DNA of 64,000 bases from Opacimonas sp040514355 (lineage in GTDB: Bacteria; Pseudomonadota; Gammaproteobacteria; Enterobacterales; Alteromonadaceae), in contig JBEVCF010000090.1 in the NCBI GenBank assembly GCA_040514355.1, positions 1-64,000 on the forward strand, read 5' to 3'. The position numbers and the translations under genes were made by a program. Shown here in pieces: positions 26,028 to 35,610 of the stretch. Numbering within the stretch: the stretch's first letter is position 1; the number at the start of each line of letters is the position of its first letter. A model generated the notes under the pieces. That model was given only the letters and a program-made list of their open reading frames with translations. It did not search any database and was not told the origin of the DNA.

Positions 26028-29000
26028 TATCCATAGTATTAGGGGGTGTCTGGTCGCCCCATTTCAGCTGATAAAACACATCTAAGGCAGAATTTGCTCC
26101 ACTCGTTGCTTCAACATACAGTTGTGGTGTCCATTGATAGCGCAGACCAAATTCCGCAACGGCATTGAATACCCCCACCCGATACTCCACAGACAGACGA
26201 TCATTCAACTTACCACTCACACCCAGCTGTGTTGCTTCACCCTGGCCCTGGGTTGAGAGTTGCAAATCTTCTACTCCTAATTTATCGCCAAATTTATCGA
26301 TGCTCGATTCACTGCGCCCCAAACCAAAACCCAAAAGTGCATTGGTAAGGATGACCGAATTATCTTCATCAGCACTCGCTGATAGTGGTTTGCCACGTAC
26401 TAGGTACGACAAAATATTGGGGTTTTCGAGCATCGGTTCACTGAACAATGTGGCTTTGAGTTGATTGGGCGTGCCAGTGATTTCAATCCCCGCGATGGTG
26501 TTATCAACCATGTTTTTGGGATTGCGGATGGCTTGTAATTCTAGTAGCGGCAATGTCACAGGGCCCGTGAAAACCAATTTGCCTTGGCGGATCAGTAAAT
26601 CTTGACCATAAGCCTGATATTGACCATTGTTTAAAGCAATATCCCCCATGACTAAAGGCTCACCTAACGTCCCATTAAGATTTACATAACCCTGCAATTG
26701 ACTCCGAAAATCCAGCGCTTCAAGATTGACCGTGTTGGCTTTGAGTGGATCGATGAAGATATTGATGTTGGGTAAGATGCGCCATGTGTTCTTTACGTCA
26801 TGTTCGATACTAAACGGTTGCTCAATACGTTGCGTGAACACGATATCAGCGTGCGGTTGACGGACAGACGGCGGTAATTCTGCCAACACAATGTAGAGCT
26901 CGGGTACGATGATCACCCCCGCAACGGCAATGTCTTGCCCACTTTGCACAATTCCCAAATTAGCACTGGCTATCCCTGATAAGGTTTCGAGTTGAGGGGC
27001 AAAGGGCGCAGCAAGTGCAAGGTTAACCTCAAATAACTCCAAATACATCCGCACTTTGTCTGTATAGTCAATCTCTACGCCAATGCGACCCAATGCGTCG
27101 CCTTCTATCAACGTGCGCATATTAGCCAAGGCAGTGCTGATAGGTTGATCGCTGTGCCACCGCAGTTCCCCGGTAAAGGTCGCGGGTTTGAGTGCTTGCG
27201 CTAACATGTCTCCATAACGCCAAGTACCAGCACTGGACTGGGCATTAATATCAGCCGTGACTAAACCTGAATTTGAGAGCGCTGAATGCAGCACCATACG
27301 CATGCTTGCATCAGTTTGGAATGGCGCGTCAGGGGCCGCTTGTTGTGCAATGGTCAGTGCTATGGGCGCAAGCTTAATAGTACCAGTTTGTAATCCCAAT
27401 ACTGCACTGAGTTTGTCTACTGCAATATCCAACTGACTATTGAGTGAGGGTACTTTCAGAGCAAGCTGCAAGGGGGCGTGCTCAATATTTAGAACTGTGT
27501 TGTCAGCTTGAATCCTTAGTTCGCTGTGTAATGTAGCTAAGGACCACTGCGCATGGCTAATGTCCTGTACATTGAGTTGTTGTGTGATCTGCCACCGTGC
27601 CTGCTGGTCCAAATCTTCAATCTTCACACTAAGATCCCACTCTACAGCCGTATCCGCTTGCCATTCAACCCCTATACCTCGCAGTGCTGATAAGGGCGTT
27701 TGCCCAGCTATTTCCCAAGCGGCAATGCCATCCAAATGCTTGAGTGTGAATTGACTGTTAAATAAGGCCTGGTTAGCATTTAATGTAAAATCGATTGGTA
27801 AGGTGTGTTGCGAGGTTGCCAAATTACACGTTTTGGTTTGGATCTGAACCATGCGCATGACAATCTCACAGCGACTACTGATATCATTCAAGGCAATACC
27901 AGCTTGAGGGTAGCGCAGGTTGGATATGCTAATGTCATGGCTATAGTCCAATGCCGGTAACGTACTGCTGACGGTGATATTGCCACTCGGGATTGCAACT
28001 GTCACAGTTGGGCTGTTATAGGCCAGTTCCTCCCATTTTAGCTTGAGTGACTGAGGCGCTTCGAGGTTATCCAATGCTAATTTGGCCTGCATCTCAATTG
28101 CAAATAACCCCGTTGTTTCTAGTGAAAGTTCGGGCTGGTATATCTTGCCTTGAGACTGCACCGATAGTGTATTAAACCACTGCGTCAAATACGTTTGCTG
28201 TGCTAGTCCCAGTCCGTCAAACAAGCCATTGTGCCAGTTTAGTGTCAAAGCAACAGAATGAGTTTGGTCTTGTAACCATTCAGCTTGTAGATTCGCATTC
28301 ACCCATGGATGGTTGAGTGTTAACTCCTCCAACACAAGGTCATAGTCTAGATGCCCAAGCAGAGAAAACTGTAACCCTTGTATAGGTTTATGCAAAATGG
28401 GGGCAGACAAGTCAAAGGTACGGATCTGCAGCGCTAATTTTGGCAGGGCGATAGGCGATGAGATCTTTGGGATGTTGACGTTATAACTCGCCCAATCAAC
28501 ATTTTGCAGTTCTTGTAATTGCGCTTGCCCGAGTTGTAAGTGCTGGGCAATCTCTTGCAGTGCAGCTTGAATTTGTACTTGGGTGCGGGAGCTTGGTACT
28601 TGACTGCTTACTTGTTCATCTGAGCTGCTTGCAGTCGCTTTAGTGCCTTGATGAATGTGACCTTGTTGCTTAGTGGTATTAGCAGAAACAACAGATGCGC
28701 CTGATTGAGTGTCATCAGCAAATGCTACGCGAAGCGCTGTTACGTCTAAAGCTAGTTCCGAGAAGACCAAACGACCCGCGTCCTGTGTATGATTTTCTAG
28801 GCGAAATGGTGCCAGTGAAAAGGCTTCTAGATTCACGATAGACCCATCTACCAAGGTGACCTTGGCGGTGTCGAAACGCAGACCTTGGGTATATATTGGC
28901 CAAGGTAAATGGAGGGATCGGTTGGTATCGGGTGCTTTATTTTCTTGTGTGGGTGGGTGTTGGCGCTGCGTGAACTGGATAGCCTTGAGCTTGACAGGTT

Positions 29001-29340
29001 TAACACACAGTCTTTGCTCCCACATACAATTGAGGTCGATACCCGCTTGTACTTCAGATATGTACAAACTCAGTAGTTCATTGTCCAAGCGTATATCTTT
29101 TAGAAGCAAGTCACTAAAAACAGTCCCAGAGCCATAGCGCAGGGTCACAGGAGTGCGTTGCTCAACTTGTTCTATTAACCAGCGCGTACCTAGCTCAGAA
29201 TTGATCAGACCAACAAGGGTTGCCAAGATAATCAATGTGATAAAAAACGTACTTAGAAACAGACCTTTGCACCAGCGCCAACCGCGTGAACTGCTGGCAT
29301 GTTGTACTTGAGTATCCTTATCCGATTGCAAGTGATTCAT
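26014..29340 (-). CDS. tamB: Translocation and assembly module subunit TamB
   Basis: This is the inner-membrane-anchored AsmA-like protein that spans the periplasm and works with TamA in outer-membrane biogenesis and lipid transport. The 1108-residue product has one N-terminal signal anchor (GLFLSTFFITLIILATLVGL) and a long beta-strand-rich body. The conserved C-terminal DUF490/TamB domain begins near 800, contains GYVNLNGTLGEPLVMGDIAL and ends RYQWTPQLYVEATSG. The ATG at 29340 overlaps the tamA stop as ATGA. It is the last gene of a minus-strand run of seven genes. Confidence 0.94.
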   Translation of the reverse strand: MNHLQSDKDTQVQHASSSRGWRWCKGLFLSTFFITLIILATLVGLINSELGTRWLIEQVEQRTPVTLRYGSGTVFSDLLLKDIRLDNELLSLYISEVQAGIDLNCMWEQRLCVKPVKLKAIQFTQRQHPPTQENKAPDTNRSLHLPWPIYTQGLRFDTAKVTLVDGSIVNLEAFSLAPFRLENHTQDAGRLVFSELALDVTALRVAFADDTQSGASVVSANTTKQQGHIHQGTKATASSSDEQVSSQVPSSRTQVQIQAALQEIAQHLQLGQAQLQELQNVDWASYNVNIPKISSPIALPKLALQIRTFDLSAPILHKPIQGLQFSLLGHLDYDLVLEELTLNHPWVNANLQAEWLQDQTHSVALTLNWHNGLFDGLGLAQQTYLTQWFNTLSVQSQGKIYQPELSLETTGLFAIEMQAKLALDNLEAPQSLKLKWEELAYNSPTVTVAIPSGNITVSSTLPALDYSHDISISNLRYPQAGIALNDISSRCEIVMRMVQIQTKTCNLATSQHTLPIDFTLNANQALFNSQFTLKHLDGIAAWEIAGQTPLSALRGIGVEWQADTAVEWDLSVKIEDLDQQARWQITQQLNVQDISHAQWSLATLHSELRIQADNTVLNIEHAPLQLALKVPSLNSQLDIAVDKLSAVLGLQTGTIKLAPIALTIAQQAAPDAPFQTDASMRMVLHSALSNSGLVTADINAQSSAGTWRYGDMLAQALKPATFTGELRWHSDQPISTALANMRTLIEGDALGRIGVEIDYTDKVRMYLELFEVNLALAAPFAPQLETLSGIASANLGIVQSGQDIAVAGVIIVPELYIVLAELPPSVRQPHADIVFTQRIEQPFSIEHDVKNTWRILPNINIFIDPLKANTVNLEALDFRSQLQGYVNLNGTLGEPLVMGDIALNNGQYQAYGQDLLIRQGKLVFTGPVTLPLLELQAIRNPKNMVDNTIAGIEITGTPNQLKATLFSEPMLENPNILSYLVRGKPLSASADEDNSVILTNALLGFGLGRSESSIDKFGDKLGVEDLQLSTQGQGEATQLGVSGKLNDRLSVEYRVGVFNAVAEFGLRYQWTPQLYVEATSGANSALDVFYQLKWGDQTPPNTMDIKVD

Positions 29341-31211
29341 AACAAGGGCCCCATCAACAAGTGTACGCGCCAAGTGGTTTCAAAATCACTGCTGCCTCGT
29401 GCTATATACAAGCGAATCGGGCCCACCGGTGAGCGCCAATGAGCACCTATGCCAGCACTTTTTGCAGTAAACTCAAAATTGTCTTGCTGAGCATATACTG
29501 CATCGACAAAAACCGCAGCGGCCCAGGTTGTAGCGACGGGACTAAACCATTCTTGTTGCGAAGATACAAAAGTATCTGCCCCGCGTTCGCCAATGGGACT
29601 CTCTGGTGTGAGACTTTCAAAACCAAACCCGCGCACACTTTGGTCACCACCAGCAAAAAAACGTTGTGACAAGGGCATGTCAGAAAACGTATCAGTATGC
29701 GTGTAACCTCCTTCAAGGGTGCTTAACCATGCGACCACGTGGCTATCACTGCGCGTGAATATTGGCTTGAGCCACTTAGCCTTGGCGTGGATTTGATACA
29801 AAGTAAAATCACTTAACACACTATCCTGTGTGGTCTCAAAGGTGATGGTTTGCCGTTGTCCCATTGTGGGATACAAAGGCGCATCGCTTTTTATACGCGT
29901 AGAGCTGAACCCAAAAAACAACAATTGGGAGTACTGACGTGCGCTAGCTTGAGATTTAGATTCATTGTACTCGATACGAGTAAATATGTTGTGTTGCCAG
30001 TCTTCGGGACCAAATTTAAAAAAGCGCTGTGCACCCACTGTGGCAGTAAAACGTTGTTCATTATTGCGGTCGCGATATTGTAAGCCAGTGTTAACACTGA
30101 AGTAATCGCGATTGACATCCTCGAATGGAATTTTGTAACGCATTGTTATGTGTGATTCGGGTGCAGATAGTAGTGCATTGCTGTGAATACTGTGTCCGGC
30201 ATCATTGATCCTGGGACGCGTCCAGCTAACGCTAGTGCGCGGTCCATCATCGGTCGTCACGCCGATACCAAAATCAACATAATGCTTGAATTTTTCTGTT
30301 ACGGTAATCGAGATCGGTACGCGTTTGAGTTGTAAGTCCCGTTTGGGCACGTCTGGTTGTACGCTCACTTGTTCGAAGTACGCACTGCGTTGTAGATCTT
30401 GTCGCAGGGTATTGAGAAGTGAGATGTGATAATCGTCACTGGGTGCGAAATGGATTAAATCTTTAATCAGATTAGTATCAATACTGCCGTGGTTGATATT
30501 TAACTCGCCAACCACATAACGTGCTCCCAAGGTCATGTCAATGTCAATGTCTACGGTGTATCCATCTTCACTGACTATCACACGTGAGTCCCCTAAGACT
30601 ATGTCAAAATATCCGTGTGCAATCGCCAAAGTATAGATGTCATCGAGAAACGCCTGATACTCGACTTGAGAAAAGGGCTGGTGCTGTTGTGTTAAAAAAC
30701 GTTCGACACGTTGTGTTAACGGTTTGTCTTGGGTGTTGAGTAATGCTTTGGGCAGTGTAATAGAGGCGATACTGGCGCGTTGACCAAGGTTCAACTGTAG
30801 ATCCCAGACGTGACAGTTTTGGGTCTCATTCACGGTCAAAGCAATAATTTGGGCTCCAAAAAAAGCATCTGCATGTAAACTGCGTAAAATTGAACGACCG
30901 ATTGAGCTTTGTAATTGCTTTTGGTTTAGTGGGGTCACAGCGGCACAATCGGAATAGCCCGCTAAACGACTGATAGCTAATGCAATGTTGTTCTGGGTGG
31001 AACTGGGCAGTGCCGGCACTTGGGCAAAATTAACTACCGGTGCCGGTGTCGTGTCTGGTTCTTGAGCTTGGGCACTGGTAATGGATAAGCCAAACCCTAT
31101 GACTAAACTCAGACACATTCCCCATATTTTATGTACCAAAGAAAACGATACGAGGCGTTGATGACAACGACCACTAAGGGTATGGATGGAGAAGTGATTG
31201 CATCCGTGCAT
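29337..31211 (-). CDS. tamA: Translocation and assembly module subunit TamA (Omp85 family)
   Basis: This is the outer-membrane Omp85-family partner of TamB. It has a signal peptide (hydrophobic stretch ending SITSAQAQ), POTRA domains in the first half (ITLPKALLNTQ and VGELNINHGSI are POTRA-like), and a 16-strand barrel with the Omp85 signature segments (HYVDFGIGVTTDDG; FFAGGDQSVRGFGFESLTPES; VGPIRLYIARG). The full open frame is 624 residues from 31211, but the signal peptide core begins at the ATG at 31118 (593 residues). Neither start has an ideal ribosome site, so the start is uncertain. It is coupled to tamB by an ATGA overlap. Confidence 0.93.
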   Translation of the reverse strand: MHGCNHFSIHTLSGRCHQRLVSFSLVHKIWGMCLSLVIGFGLSITSAQAQEPDTTPAPVVNFAQVPALPSSTQNNIALAISRLAGYSDCAAVTPLNQKQLQSSIGRSILRSLHADAFFGAQIIALTVNETQNCHVWDLQLNLGQRASIASITLPKALLNTQDKPLTQRVERFLTQQHQPFSQVEYQAFLDDIYTLAIAHGYFDIVLGDSRVIVSEDGYTVDIDIDMTLGARYVVGELNINHGSIDTNLIKDLIHFAPSDDYHISLLNTLRQDLQRSAYFEQVSVQPDVPKRDLQLKRVPISITVTEKFKHYVDFGIGVTTDDGPRTSVSWTRPRINDAGHSIHSNALLSAPESHITMRYKIPFEDVNRDYFSVNTGLQYRDRNNEQRFTATVGAQRFFKFGPEDWQHNIFTRIEYNESKSQASARQYSQLLFFGFSSTRIKSDAPLYPTMGQRQTITFETTQDSVLSDFTLYQIHAKAKWLKPIFTRSDSHVVAWLSTLEGGYTHTDTFSDMPLSQRFFAGGDQSVRGFGFESLTPESPIGERGADTFVSSQQEWFSPVATTWAAAVFVDAVYAQQDNFEFTAKSAGIGAHWRSPVGPIRLYIARGSSDFETTWRVHLLMGPLL

Positions 31212-31228
31212 AGGGGGTGTAAATGACC

Positions 31229-32851
31229 TTATGGCGTAATTACTTTTTCAAAAACCATGTCGCGGTAGGCATGGTCGTCCTTTATGCGATGTTGAAAAGG
31301 GTGCATAGTAAAGCGTGTGATCCTGGTTTTGCTGGTATTGCTTTCAAAATATAAAAAGGCATCTTTGGCTGCGTTTTGATTGTCCCAACGCACGACCCAA
31401 GTATTCCCTTCAAACGCTTCCAAAGTGCCTGTCAACATCGGCATTTTTTCAGTATAAAGCCGTAGCGTTTTATTTTCAGTAATTTCTAGCGTTATTTTGC
31501 CAAACCACTGATCGCGATATGTACCTGCATATTGTGCATTGGAAAATGTCATTTTGCCCGAACCCTGAGGCAAAGGGTAGGTGCGTTTGAGATAGCGTTG
31601 CTCCGCTTCTTTTTGCGCTTGGACTAGGTAGGCAATCCAATCTATTTTTGGCTGTCCAGGGATAAAGGCCTTAATAACGGACTGGACAATACTACTGCGC
31701 ACCCCGTAGTTTGAGCCATTATTGAGTACCACAACGCCTAAGTCTTGTTCCGGTAAAAGCGCAATGTAGGCTTGAAAACCAGATAGCGTACCGGTGTGCG
31801 AAATCATTTCGACATCATTGACATCTTCTTTGCGCCAACCCAAACCATAGGTTTTGAAGGTTGTATCATTCATTTGTTTGGCACGAGGGTACACGGGCAT
31901 GGTTGTTTGCTCCTCCCACATAAACGCACGTAGTTCTGGGCTTAAAAATGCAGTAGTATTAGTATCGTCATCCGCACCGAGCCATAATTGCATCCAGCGG
32001 ATCATACCATTAAGACTGCACACCACACCGCCCGCGGGTCCAGCTAGGACGGCTTGCTCACTCACGGCGTTACGCGGGATCAGATAAATACCTCGCTCAT
32101 CATTGTGGCCATGGGGTAGGGCGGTATGGTTAAGTACATGTTCGGGGACATCTCCAGCAAAACAATCAATGTCAAAAGCGCGCATAATGTGTTCATCAAC
32201 AAATACTGCCCATGGTTGACCTGAAATTTTGGCGACGATCTCGGCCGCGACCAAATACATGACGTTAGAATAACCGTATTCTTGGTAGGAAAATTTGGGG
32301 GTGAGATAACGCAGGTTATGAATTAGCTCGGTCTGGGTAAAACCAGAAGGCGCGGGCCATAGCATACTATCACCGGCGCCAGCCGCAAGGCCGCTGCGAT
32401 GCGTTAACAAATCCGTGATCGTAAAGGATTGGCTGACCCACTCAGAATAGAGCGTAAACTCGGGTAAAATATCACGTACTTTGGTATCCCAATCGAGCTT
32501 GCCGTCTCGCACTAATAGGGCAATGCTAGTGGCAGTGAAGGCCTTACTCAAAGACGCAATACGAAAATAGGTCTGGGGCGTGACGCGTTGTTCGGTTTCG
32601 AGCGAGAGCACACCGTAACCTTGGGCGTGCAGCACGTTGTTTTGATACACAACCGCTACGGCTGCACCAGGGGTATAAAACGTTTTGAGCGAGTGCTTGA
32701 CCAACCAATCAAACTGGGATTTGGTATATCCAGGGATGAGCTCAGGCATTTTGGCTTTCGCCAGGGCCAAATTAGAGATACCAGCAAAAACTAGCAATAA
32801 AGCAATGCATAACCCAACCCAGCTTGTCTGCGTAATAGATTTGGTTCGCAC
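31229..32851 (-). CDS. Serine hydrolase, class C beta-lactamase family, with DUF3471-like tail
   Basis: This is a periplasmic serine hydrolase of the beta-lactamase/PBP4-like esterase family; a peptidase or esterase role is more likely than antibiotic resistance. The 540-residue product has a signal peptide (to about residue 31), the SxxK motif at Ser100-Lys103 (ASLSKAFT), a Tyr-x-Asn motif in EYGYSNVMY and a SHTGTLSGF loop in the KTG position. After about 430 comes a beta-rich DUF3471-like domain (YAGTYRDQWFGKITLEI). The start codon appears to be GTG with AAGGGTG upstream. It sits 19 bases after the BASS gene and 17 bases before the tamA frame. Confidence 0.9.
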   Translation of the reverse strand: MRTKSITQTSWVGLCIALLLVFAGISNLALAKAKMPELIPGYTKSQFDWLVKHSLKTFYTPGAAVAVVYQNNVLHAQGYGVLSLETEQRVTPQTYFRIASLSKAFTATSIALLVRDGKLDWDTKVRDILPEFTLYSEWVSQSFTITDLLTHRSGLAAGAGDSMLWPAPSGFTQTELIHNLRYLTPKFSYQEYGYSNVMYLVAAEIVAKISGQPWAVFVDEHIMRAFDIDCFAGDVPEHVLNHTALPHGHNDERGIYLIPRNAVSEQAVLAGPAGGVVCSLNGMIRWMQLWLGADDDTNTTAFLSPELRAFMWEEQTTMPVYPRAKQMNDTTFKTYGLGWRKEDVNDVEMISHTGTLSGFQAYIALLPEQDLGVVVLNNGSNYGVRSSIVQSVIKAFIPGQPKIDWIAYLVQAQKEAEQRYLKRTYPLPQGSGKMTFSNAQYAGTYRDQWFGKITLEITENKTLRLYTEKMPMLTGTLEAFEGNTWVVRWDNQNAAKDAFLYFESNTSKTRITRFTMHPFQHRIKDDHAYRDMVFEKVITP

Positions 32852-32870
32852 CGATACACCCTTATCGCAA

Positions 32871-33752
32871 TTAAACCGACTCTCTTTTAGTAAAGCCTAA
32901 TGTATCACGTTTGCGCAACAAGATAAGCCCAAATGCCCCAATATACATCCCTACGCCATACACGGCACCGGCGATTGAATATTCAGATTGACCGAGGAAG
33001 GTCACAGCGATCAATATGGCCATCGTGGCATTTTGCGTCCCTACCTCTATGCCAATGGTAAGCGTGTCTTTGTCATCGAGTCGTCCCGCCCGCGCTATAA
33101 TCACGCCGACTGCGGTAGCGAGAAAGTTCAGCGTCAGTGTGACAATGAAAATATCAGGGAAGGAGTTCGCCAAGACCTCACGCTCTTTGTAAGCGATAAT
33201 GGCGATCATCGAAAACAAAAATATGGTCGAGAGATGTTTGAAAAAGGTCTCTGAGCGCACCGCAAAATTCAGCGCAAAGCGTCTCACTAACATCCCAACC
33301 CCAATGGGGATGAGTGTAATCACCAAGAGGCTCAAGGACGTCGATAAGAGTGAAAACGCTTCGTCTGGTGTGACCGAAAAATAATCCACCGCAAAGCGGA
33401 TCAACCATGGTGTGGAGACAATGCACACGACGGACGTAATCGCCGTGAGCGTCACGGATAAAGCAATATTCGCGCGCCCAATGTGACTCAATAAGTTAGA
33501 AGAGGTCCCACCCGGGCAGGCCGCCAAAATCATCAAACCAATGGCGATATGTGGCTCAAGGTCAAAGATCAAAGCCAACGCAAAGGCAATCAGTGGCAAA
33601 CACACTAATTGCCCCAATAACCCTAAAGAAACGGGTTTGGGTGTTTCTAATAGGCGTTTGAAATCTGCCATAGTGAGCGTCATGCCCATCCCAAACATGA
33701 TGGTAGCAAGACTTAATGGGAGTAAGATTTGGGTGAAAATAGTTGCTTCCAT
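32871..33752 (-). CDS. Bile acid:sodium symporter (BASS) family transporter
   Basis: This is an inner-membrane sodium-coupled carrier for organic anions, substrate unknown. The 293-residue product is almost wholly hydrophobic, with nine or ten predicted helices. It shows the BASS hallmark region LMILAACPGGTSSNLLSHIGRANIA (split here: ACPGGTSSN, then a helix) and GIEVGTQNATMAI, which carry the sodium sites. GGGAGAG precedes the ATG. It lies 13 bases after the SDR gene in the minus-strand run that begins with an acyl-CoA dehydrogenase, so a carboxylate or steroid-like substrate is plausible but unproven. Confidence 0.92.
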   Translation of the reverse strand: MEATIFTQILLPLSLATIMFGMGMTLTMADFKRLLETPKPVSLGLLGQLVCLPLIAFALALIFDLEPHIAIGLMILAACPGGTSSNLLSHIGRANIALSVTLTAITSVVCIVSTPWLIRFAVDYFSVTPDEAFSLLSTSLSLLVITLIPIGVGMLVRRFALNFAVRSETFFKHLSTIFLFSMIAIIAYKEREVLANSFPDIFIVTLTLNFLATAVGVIIARAGRLDDKDTLTIGIEVGTQNATMAILIAVTFLGQSEYSIAGAVYGVGMYIGAFGLILLRKRDTLGFTKRESV

Positions 33753-33765
33753 ATCCGCTCTCCCT

Positions 33766-34515
33766 TTAGCTCATATTTTTCAAAATGGATTTGGGCGCAA
33801 TGCGCAAAAACCAGTGCAAAAACGCCCACGGCCAAGTGGGGACGTAGGAGTTCTCGCCTTCTTTTTCAATGGCTTTGACCATCGCTTTACAGCCAGTTTC
33901 GGTATCGACAATAAACGGTACTTTTTTCACTTTTTCGTTGATTTCACTGCGAATAAAGCCCGGGTGCACCGTAGATACTTTAATGGCGGTACCCAACAGG
34001 TCAATGCGCATCCCTTCTGACATAGAAGATAACGCGGCCTTGGTAGCGGCATACACGGTCATCGCACGACGATAGCTACTCACCGCGCTTATCGATGAGA
34101 TGGTGACTAAATGACCGTCATTTTTAGCCCGAAAAATTTCCATCGCCGCTTCACATTGCGCCAGTGCCGCCACAAAATTTGTTTCTGCGGTTTGCTTATT
34201 GGCATAGAAATAGCCAGTGCCAATGGATGCACCTTTACCCATCCCCGCATTGACAATAATCCGGTCCAGTCCGCCCATTTCTGCTTCAAACGCTTTGAAT
34301 ACCTCAAATACTGCATCATAGTCATTGACATCTAAGGGCTTTATCAGGACTTTGATATCGGGATTAATGGCTAATAATTCGTCTCGTAAGGACTCCATGC
34401 GCTCTACGCGACGTGCACACAGTGCTAAGTTTCGTCCCATTTTGGCAAACTCAATAGCCATACCTTTACCAAGACCTGAGCTGGCGCCGGTGATCAAAAT
34501 ATTCTGTCTTGTCAT
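33766..34515 (-). CDS. Short-chain dehydrogenase/reductase
   Basis: This is a classical NAD(P)-dependent SDR. The 249-residue product has the cofactor motif TGASSGLG at residues 9-16, the NAG motif near 89-91, a catalytic Ser around 140-142 and the Tyr155-x3-Lys159 pair in YAATK. The Arg36-Arg37 pair after the second strand (ALCARR) favours NADP(H). The C-terminus (WAFLHWFLRIAPKSILK) is hydrophobic, suggesting membrane association. It sits 16 bases after the APH-like kinase gene and 13 before the BASS gene. It may act on a hydroxyacyl substrate of the same pathway. Confidence 0.92.
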   Translation of the reverse strand: MTRQNILITGASSGLGKGMAIEFAKMGRNLALCARRVERMESLRDELLAINPDIKVLIKPLDVNDYDAVFEVFKAFEAEMGGLDRIIVNAGMGKGASIGTGYFYANKQTAETNFVAALAQCEAAMEIFRAKNDGHLVTISSISAVSSYRRAMTVYAATKAALSSMSEGMRIDLLGTAIKVSTVHPGFIRSEINEKVKKVPFIVDTETGCKAMVKAIEKEGENSYVPTWPWAFLHWFLRIAPKSILKNMS

Positions 34516-34531
34516 ATGCTTCTACAACCTT

Positions 34532-35602
34532 TTATCCTGCTGTTTTAATTATTTTTCTGCAGCGATGCAGTAAGTATTGGGTAAAGAACCACAAGTGTTT
34601 AAATGCGGGATTGCGCGTTTGTTTGTGGTGATAACGATAGTAGATCTGTAATACGATAGCGGCCAAGCGAAATAGTCCATACACTTCGTAAAAGGCCATA
34701 TTAGAGACGTTCATACCCGTTTTTTGGGCGTAGTACTTCACCACCTCTGCACGAGTTAACATCCCCTCAAGATGTGTGGGTTGACGACGCGTACCCTGTG
34801 CAACGAAGTCATCATCTGCTTGTACCCAATATGCTAGACTATTACCCAAATCCATCAATGGGTCGCCCAAGGTCGCCAACTCCCAATCTAACACACCGAT
34901 AATTTGCGTTGGATCGTCGGGGGCGAGTACCAAGTTATCAAACCGAAAATCGTTGTGGGTCATACAAATCGTTTCATCAGGTGGTATATTCGCTTGTAGC
35001 CAGGCCATGATGCCTTTTGCACTGGGCACATTCCACGTCTTAGCCTTGGTATAACGGCCACACCAACCGGATATTTGACGCTCGACATAGCCTTTGCCTT
35101 TGGCAATATGACTCAATCCAGCCGCTTCCACATCAACTTGATGCAAGGCGATCAAACTATTGATGGCGTTGTAACAGAGCGTTTGGGTTTGGTCGTTAGT
35201 CAGATTCAATCCACGCGGCATATTTTTGCGTGGAATGATCCCATCGAGTTTTTGCATGACATAAAACTCAGTCCCTATTACGGCATCATTATCACAGTGA
35301 CCTAACATGTCTGGAACGAGGGGGTAGGCTGATTGGAGTGCTTGTTGGAGATGATATTCGCGTCCCATATCATGGGCACCCTTGGCTTTAGTACCCGCTG
35401 GCGCGCGACGCAAAATAACGGATTGTTCAGGGTAGCGCAAACAATACGTCCAGTTGGATGCGCCTCCAGAATACTGCGTGACCTCGGGTGTTCCCATCAG
35501 ATGTAAATGGTGTTCGAGCCAAGGTTGTAAGGTCTCGAGCGGAAGTTCTTCACCTGCTCGCACAGCTTTAGCACGATCTAGCACAGCGCTATTATCGGTC
35601 AT
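34532..35602 (-). CDS. APH-like phosphotransferase, ACAD10/11 N-domain type
   Basis: This is an aminoglycoside-phosphotransferase-fold small-molecule kinase. The 356-residue product has a nucleotide-binding N-lobe (VILRRAPAG), the catalytic HNDFRFDN motif and the metal-binding DWELATLGDPLMDLG motif. Relatives are fused to acyl-CoA dehydrogenases in animals (ACAD10/11) or adjacent to them in bacteria (LvaA), where they phosphorylate 4-hydroxyacyl-CoAs. Here the dehydrogenase gene directly precedes it. Two in-frame ATGs lie at 35608 and 35602; the second has AGG at proper distance and is preferred. It is not an antibiotic-resistance gene on this evidence. Confidence 0.9.
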   Translation of the reverse strand: MTDNSAVLDRAKAVRAGEELPLETLQPWLEHHLHLMGTPEVTQYSGGASNWTYCLRYPEQSVILRRAPAGTKAKGAHDMGREYHLQQALQSAYPLVPDMLGHCDNDAVIGTEFYVMQKLDGIIPRKNMPRGLNLTNDQTQTLCYNAINSLIALHQVDVEAAGLSHIAKGKGYVERQISGWCGRYTKAKTWNVPSAKGIMAWLQANIPPDETICMTHNDFRFDNLVLAPDDPTQIIGVLDWELATLGDPLMDLGNSLAYWVQADDDFVAQGTRRQPTHLEGMLTRAEVVKYYAQKTGMNVSNMAFYEVYGLFRLAAIVLQIYYRYHHKQTRNPAFKHLWFFTQYLLHRCRKIIKTAG

Positions 35603-35610
35603 CGTCATCC

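Noticed and set aside
31229..32851. AmpC-type beta-lactamase
   Set aside because: The SxxK and Tyr-x-Asn motifs are shared by many serine esterases and peptidases. The C-terminal DUF3471-like domain and long length do not suit AmpC.
34532..35602. Aminoglycoside-resistance phosphotransferase
   Set aside because: The APH fold is present, but the gene is coupled to an acyl-CoA dehydrogenase and fits the ACAD10/11-LvaA group.
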